A stretch of DNA of 10,209 bases from Anaerolineae bacterium CG2_30_58_95 (GTDB lineage: Bacteria > Chloroflexota > Anaerolineae > Anaerolineales > Villigracilaceae): contig MNXK01000160.1 in NCBI GenBank assembly GCA_001872165.1, positions 1 to 10,209 of the forward strand, in the 5' to 3' direction. Below, in pieces: positions 6,918 through 10,209 of this stretch. The stretch's first letter is position 1. The number at the start of each line of letters is the position of its first letter. Under the pieces are notes generated by a model that was not told the origin of the DNA, ran no database searches, and was given only the letters and a program-made list of their open reading frames with translations. Made by a program: the position numbers and the translations under genes.

Positions 6918-7341
6918 ACTGATCCGCGCCGTATTGGATACCAATGTATTTGTCTCTGCCGCGTTGAGCAAGAATCAGTCCAGCCCAACCCGCGAGGTGA
7001 TAGACCGATGGAAGCGCGGCGAATTCGCGTTGTTGATCTGCATTCCATTGGCAGAAGAGATTGCCGAAAAACTGTTGGATCACAGCATTGACATAGATAA
7101 GGTTAGCGCATTGGTTGAAACACTGGCGAGTCTGGCTGAATGGGTGGAAATCCCGCCTGAAGAAATCGAACCCCTCCTCTCTGATCCTGACGACAATGTA
7201 ATTGTCGCCTGCGCGGTGGAAGGCGGAGCAAATTACCTCGTCACGTATGACCCGCATTTTGACTCCTTGCAAGGCGAATATTGCGGAGTCAAAATCGTCA
7301 AAGCCATTCCATTTTTAGAAGTGTTGCGTGCGAATCAATAA
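6910..7341 (+). CDS. PIN-domain toxin, putative toxin-antitoxin ribonuclease
   Basis: PIN-domain toxins are Mg2+-dependent ribonucleases that cleave cellular RNA unless held by a cognate antitoxin. The 143-residue product has the family layout: first acidic residue Asp10 in AVLDTNVFVSA, Glu49/Glu50 in IPLAEEI, the cluster DPDDN (92-96) before VIVACAVEGGANYLVT, and Asp114 in TYDPHF. This spacing fits the COG1569-type PIN toxins. I chose GTG at 6910, preceded by GAGGGGGAG at 6895-6902, because it starts just before the first PIN strand; TTG at 6850 would add 20 residues with no ribosome site. It overlaps the antitoxin gene by 8 bases, as is common for coupled pairs. GC content is low (about 45% in 7081-7140). 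It sits between two subunit genes of one enzyme, which is an insertion and not a functional link. Active-site residues look complete. Confidence 0.88.
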   Translation: MTKLIRAVLDTNVFVSAALSKNQSSPTREVIDRWKRGEFALLICIPLAEEIAEKLLDHSIDIDKVSALVETLASLAEWVEIPPEEIEPLLSDPDDNVIVACAVEGGANYLVTYDPHFDSLQGEYCGVKIVKAIPFLEVLRANQ

Positions 7342-7342
7342 A

Positions 7343-7441
7343 TCCCAACGCGCCAGCGCGGATTATCGCCGGCATTTGGCGAGGGGGTTGTTCGAAGATA
7401 CGCTCGAAGCTGCGTGGGTAGGGGAAAAATCAAACCATTGA
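7343..7441 (+). pseudogene. Remnant 3' end of a FAD-binding subunit gene
   Basis: Immediately after the toxin stop, a frame ending in TGA at 7439-7441 encodes SQRASADYRRHLARGLFE followed by DTLEAAW. It matches the C-terminus of the FAD subunit (QRASAEYRKHIVGGLFKD...TLETAW) in 15 of 24 aligned residues. No start codon or preceding flavoprotein sequence exists; the frame simply runs out of the end of the toxin gene. Its GC content (about 57% in 7361-7420) is closer to the surrounding chromosome than to the cassette. I infer that it is the original end of the FAD gene, cut off when the toxin-antitoxin cassette arrived carrying a replacement tail. Confidence 0.85.
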
Positions 7442-7443
7442 GA

Positions 7444-7537
7444 CATGGAGACACAAAGAAAAATCTTCTTGCGAACTTGAGAACCCTTCTGCGTGGAAAA
7501 CGGTAAACAATAAACTCTGTGATCCCGTGTCTCCGTG
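7444..7537 (+). repeat. Imperfect terminal inverted repeats of a possible small dispersed element
   Basis: CATGGAGACAC (7444-7454) is the reverse complement of GTGTCTCCGTG (7527-7537) with a single T-G wobble. The arms lie 72 bases apart in the non-coding gap before the Mo subunit gene. The interior is A/T-rich and has no open frame of note. Sequences built on CACGGAGACAC occur as dispersed repeats in several high-GC environmental bacteria to my recollection, so this may be a MITE-like remnant. A transcribed long-range hairpin is the alternative. Confidence 0.4.
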
Positions 7538-7549
7538 GTGAAAATATCT

Positions 7550-10209
7550 ATGGAAAAGCAAATTTCTTTTACGGTTAATGGCAGAAATATTCAGCTCGAA
7601 CCCGTCCCCGGCGAGACGTTGGCCGACCTGCTGCGCAAGCGCCTGCGCCTGACCGGTACGAAGATTGGCTGCAATGAGGCCGAATGCGGCGCCTGCACTG
7701 TTCTTGTGGATGGTGAAGCGGTGCTAGCCTGCATCTACCCCGCCGAACGGGCACATGGCAGGCAAATACTGACAATCGAGGGTCTGGCTGAGACGCAGGA
7801 GGGGGGCATCAGACTCCACGCCCTTCAGGAAGCCTTTGTCAAATATGGGGCTGTGCAATGCGGCTTTTGCATCCCCGGCCAGATCATGGTCGCCTACGCA
7901 CTTTTGCAGTGCAACCCAAACCCGACGCAAGATGAGATCCGCGCCGCGCTCAAGGACACGCTCTGTCGTTGCGGAGCGTACCCCTCCATTGAAAACGCTA
8001 TCCGGGAAGCAGCCCATGCCCTGAGAACCGGCGAACCGATGCCGCCTGCCAGTGTTCAGGAGTCCGCGGCCGAATTCAAGGTCGTCGGCCGGACACAGGT
8101 CCGGCCAGATGCGGCGGATAAGGTCACCGGCAGGGCCAGGTTCACCGATGACTTGGCATTCGAGGCCATGTTGTATGCCCGCGTCAAACGGGCGGGCGTT
8201 CCCCATGCTTTCTTGCGGCGATTGAACGTCGAGAAGGCGCGCGCCCTGCCGGGTGTGGCGGCGGTACTGACGGCTGACGACCTGCCCGGCGCGAAGAATC
8301 ACGGTCTGGTTGTCGCCGATTGGCCCATCCTGGTCGGACTGGGCGAACGCGTGCGGTATGTAGGCGATGCACTTGCACTCGTTGCCGCGGAAAGCCAGGA
8401 GATTGCGGATGAGGCCGTCGGTCTCATCGAAGCGGAGTTTGAGATGCTTCCCGTCGTCAGCGATCCCGTCCAGGCGCGCCGGGCGGATGCGCCAAGGCTG
8501 CACGAGAAGGGCAATTTGCTCAAGCACATCAAGGTGCGCAAGGGGGATATCGCCCAGGGATTCGCCGAAGCCGACGTGATCTTGGAGCATACTTTTAATA
8601 CGCCACTCATGGATCACGCCTTTCTCGAACCGGAGTGCAGCATTGCTGTGCCGGTCAAGACCGATGTGACAGTCACTTCTGAAGTGACTGTCACATCAGA
8701 CAGGATGGAGATATACGTCGGATCGCAGATTCCTTACGCCGACCGTGAGCAGGTCGCCAGGGCGCTGGAATGGCCGGAGGAACGAGTGCGCGTCGTCGGT
8801 CAGTGGATGGGGGGAGGTTTCGGCGGCAAGGAGGACATCGCCGGGCAAATTCACGCCGCCTTGCTGGCAAATGTAAGCGGGCGGCCGGTCAAATTGCTCT
8901 TCGACCGGCGTGAGAGCCTGTTGGTTCACCCCAAGCGCCATGCGACGCAAATTCGGGTCAAGGTGGGCGCAAAGAACGATGGCCGGCTGACGGCCATCGA
9001 AACCGAATTGTACGGCGATACTGGCGCTTACGCCTCGCTCGGCGAGCACGTGATGACGCGAGCCACCACCCACTCGGCAGGCCCCTACGAAGCTGCGCAT
9101 GTGCGCGCGGATTGCTATGCCATGTACACCAACAACCCTCCTGCGGGTGCTTTCCGTGGTTTTGGCGTCCCTCAATCGGCCTTTGCGGTGGAGGGCATGA
9201 TGGATATGTTGGCCGCCGAATTGGGCCTCGACCCGCTGGCCTTGCGCCGACTGAACGCCCTACGCCCCGGCAGCATCACCAATACCGGTCAGGAACTGCG
9301 GGAGAGTGTGGGACTGATCGAGTGCATAGACAAGGTAGAAGCCGAGTTGCGCCGCCTGGCCGGGCAGGAGGACTTCTTTGCAGCCCGCATCGTCCCTGAT
9401 GCGCCGCATCTGCGCCGCGCCTGGGGTTTTGCTGTCGCCTATAAAAACACCGGCTTGGGTGGCGGCGCAGCCGACAAAGCCGCCGCTGAGGTGCAACTCT
9501 ACCCCGATGGTATGTTGGAAGTGCGCACTTCATCTGCCGAACTCGGGCAGGGATTGGTGACCGTCTTGCAGATGATCGTGGCTGAGGAATTTTCACTATC
9601 CCCCGCGAAGGTGCGTGTCCTGGTCATGGACACAGACCTGACCCCAGACGGTGGGCCGACGACTGCCTCGCGCCAGACCTATGTCACCGGCAACGCGGCT
9701 CGTCTGGCGGCTCGGTCGTTGCGCGAGGCAATTGTCTCCACGCTGGCTGAGAAATATGACCAGCCGCCTGCGCGGGTCACTTTTTTGGATGGTTTTGTGC
9801 ACGTTGGCGATCATTCCATCCCCTTGGGAAATGTGGTGGCTGAGATGCACCAGTCGGGGCAGCAGCCGCGTGCCCTGTATGAATATTGGGCGCCGCTTAC
9901 AATGCCTTTGGGTGAAGGCGGGGATATGCACTTCGCTTTTTCATTCGCCGCCCAGGCCATCGAAGTGGAAGTCAATACGATTACGGGTGAAGTGCGCGTC
10001 TTGCGGGTGATTTCAGCCAATGATGTGGGCCGGGCGATCAATCCGTTGGGCTTGCAGGCTCAAGTCGAAGGTGGGGTGATGATGGGCCTGGGCAACGCTC
10101 TCACCGAGCACTTTATCGTCAAGGACGGCTATGTGATCACCGACCGGCTGGCGCGTTACCGCATCCCGTCCATTGTGTACACGCCTGAGATCATTTCCAT
10201 AGTGGTCGA
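7550..10209 (+). CDS. Xanthine dehydrogenase-type hydroxylase, fused [2Fe-2S]/molybdenum subunit (3' end outside window)
   Basis: This subunit hydroxylates an N-heterocycle, probably a purine, at a molybdopterin centre and sends electrons through two [2Fe-2S] clusters to the FAD partner. The 886 codons present run open to the edge. Ferredoxin-like domain (1-75): Cys41, 46, 49, 61. Second FeS domain (80-155): Cys104, 107, 139, 141, with Gln103 in the pterin-contact position. Mo domains begin near 180. Motifs: GGGFGGKE (421-428), AFRGFG (534-539), AELGQGL (663-669), SRQTYVTGNA (707-716) and NDVGRAINP (824-832). Glu428 and Arg504 sit where bovine enzyme has Glu802 and Arg880, favouring purines over aldehydes. 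The catalytic Glu in the final GVGE motif lies beyond the window. Fusion without FAD resembles E. coli XdhD and Desulfovibrio Mop. ATG 7550 has only a weak GGTGA ribosome site. A palindrome-encoded insertion lies at residues 372-383. Confidence 0.93.
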   Translation, partial: MEKQISFTVNGRNIQLEPVPGETLADLLRKRLRLTGTKIGCNEAECGACTVLVDGEAVLACIYPAERAHGRQILTIEGLAETQEGGIRLHALQEAFVKYGAVQCGFCIPGQIMVAYALLQCNPNPTQDEIRAALKDTLCRCGAYPSIENAIREAAHALRTGEPMPPASVQESAAEFKVVGRTQVRPDAADKVTGRARFTDDLAFEAMLYARVKRAGVPHAFLRRLNVEKARALPGVAAVLTADDLPGAKNHGLVVADWPILVGLGERVRYVGDALALVAAESQEIADEAVGLIEAEFEMLPVVSDPVQARRADAPRLHEKGNLLKHIKVRKGDIAQGFAEADVILEHTFNTPLMDHAFLEPECSIAVPVKTDVTVTSEVTVTSDRMEIYVGSQIPYADREQVARALEWPEERVRVVGQWMGGGFGGKEDIAGQIHAALLANVSGRPVKLLFDRRESLLVHPKRHATQIRVKVGAKNDGRLTAIETELYGDTGAYASLGEHVMTRATTHSAGPYEAAHVRADCYAMYTNNPPAGAFRGFGVPQSAFAVEGMMDMLAAELGLDPLALRRLNALRPGSITNTGQELRESVGLIECIDKVEAELRRLAGQEDFFAARIVPDAPHLRRAWGFAVAYKNTGLGGGAADKAAAEVQLYPDGMLEVRTSSAELGQGLVTVLQMIVAEEFSLSPAKVRVLVMDTDLTPDGGPTTASRQTYVTGNAARLAARSLREAIVSTLAEKYDQPPARVTFLDGFVHVGDHSIPLGNVVAEMHQSGQQPRALYEYWAPLTMPLGEGGDMHFAFSFAAQAIEVEVNTITGEVRVLRVISANDVGRAINPLGLQAQVEGGVMMGLGNALTEHFIVKDGYVITDRLARYRIPSIVYTPEIISIVV
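8663..8697 (+). repeat. 35-base perfect palindrome inside the Mo-subunit gene
   Basis: GATGTGACAGTCACTTC (8663-8679) and GAAGTGACTGTCACATC (8681-8697) are exact reverse complements around a single T. Each arm itself holds an 11-base palindrome, GTGACAGTCAC or GTGACTGTCAC, so the unit is also an imperfect 18-base tandem repeat (14 of 18 identical). It is in frame and encodes DVTVTS-EVTVTS at residues 372-383. Such structure is typical of REP-like palindromic elements; no other copy is in this window. Confidence 0.9.

Noticed and set aside
7724..8617. Long open frame on the - strand (297 codons) opposite the Mo subunit gene
   Set aside because: The + strand here has unmistakable FeS and Mo-domain motifs in one unbroken frame; the reverse frame shows no recognisable family.
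1..10209. CRISPR array, tRNA, rRNA, transposase or integrase
   Set aside because: No regularly spaced repeats, cloverleaf-like sequence, rRNA segments or recombinase motifs were found on either strand.

Overview
The window looks like a stretch of a bacterial chromosome of roughly 55-60% GC. The lipoprotein-anchored BMP-type binding protein with its tryptophan-rich core, the gene order and the codon use suggest a Chloroflexota (Anaerolineae-like) organism. That assignment is inference, since no marker gene is present. All genes I can support lie on the + strand.

Layout: (1) 2-409, the C-terminal part of a carbamate kinase that enters from the left edge. (2) 558-5627, a complete four-gene ABC importer of the BMP/NupNOPQ/PnrA class: lipoprotein binding protein, double ATPase and two permeases. 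A strong hairpin terminator lies just after the binding-protein gene, and another hairpin closes the cluster. (3) 5698-6579, the FAD-binding subunit of a molybdenum hydroxylase. (4) 6615-7341, a low-GC two-gene toxin-antitoxin-like cassette with a PIN-domain toxin, followed at 7343-7441 by a second, diverged copy of the 3' end of the FAD gene. (5) 7550 to the right edge, a molybdenum hydroxylase large subunit with the [2Fe-2S] domains fused in front of the Mo-cofactor domains. It lacks its last ~60 residues because the window ends.

The genes fit one theme: uptake and oxidation of purines. The ABC class imports nucleosides or related compounds. The separate FAD subunit plus fused FeS/Mo subunit copies the ygfM-xdhD arrangement of E. 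coli, and both purine-recognising residues of xanthine dehydrogenase (Glu802 and Arg880 of the bovine enzyme) have counterparts here. A carbamate kinase could gain ATP from carbamoyl phosphate released in ureide breakdown. The purine assignment is inference from family knowledge and gene order.

The most unusual features are the toxin-antitoxin cassette that splits the FAD and Mo subunit genes, bracketed by two homologous gene tails, with the GC drop beginning inside the FAD gene; and a 35-base perfect palindrome embedded in frame in the Mo subunit, where it encodes an extra repeat-like segment of about 12 residues. I see no tRNA, rRNA, CRISPR array, transposase or clear riboswitch.
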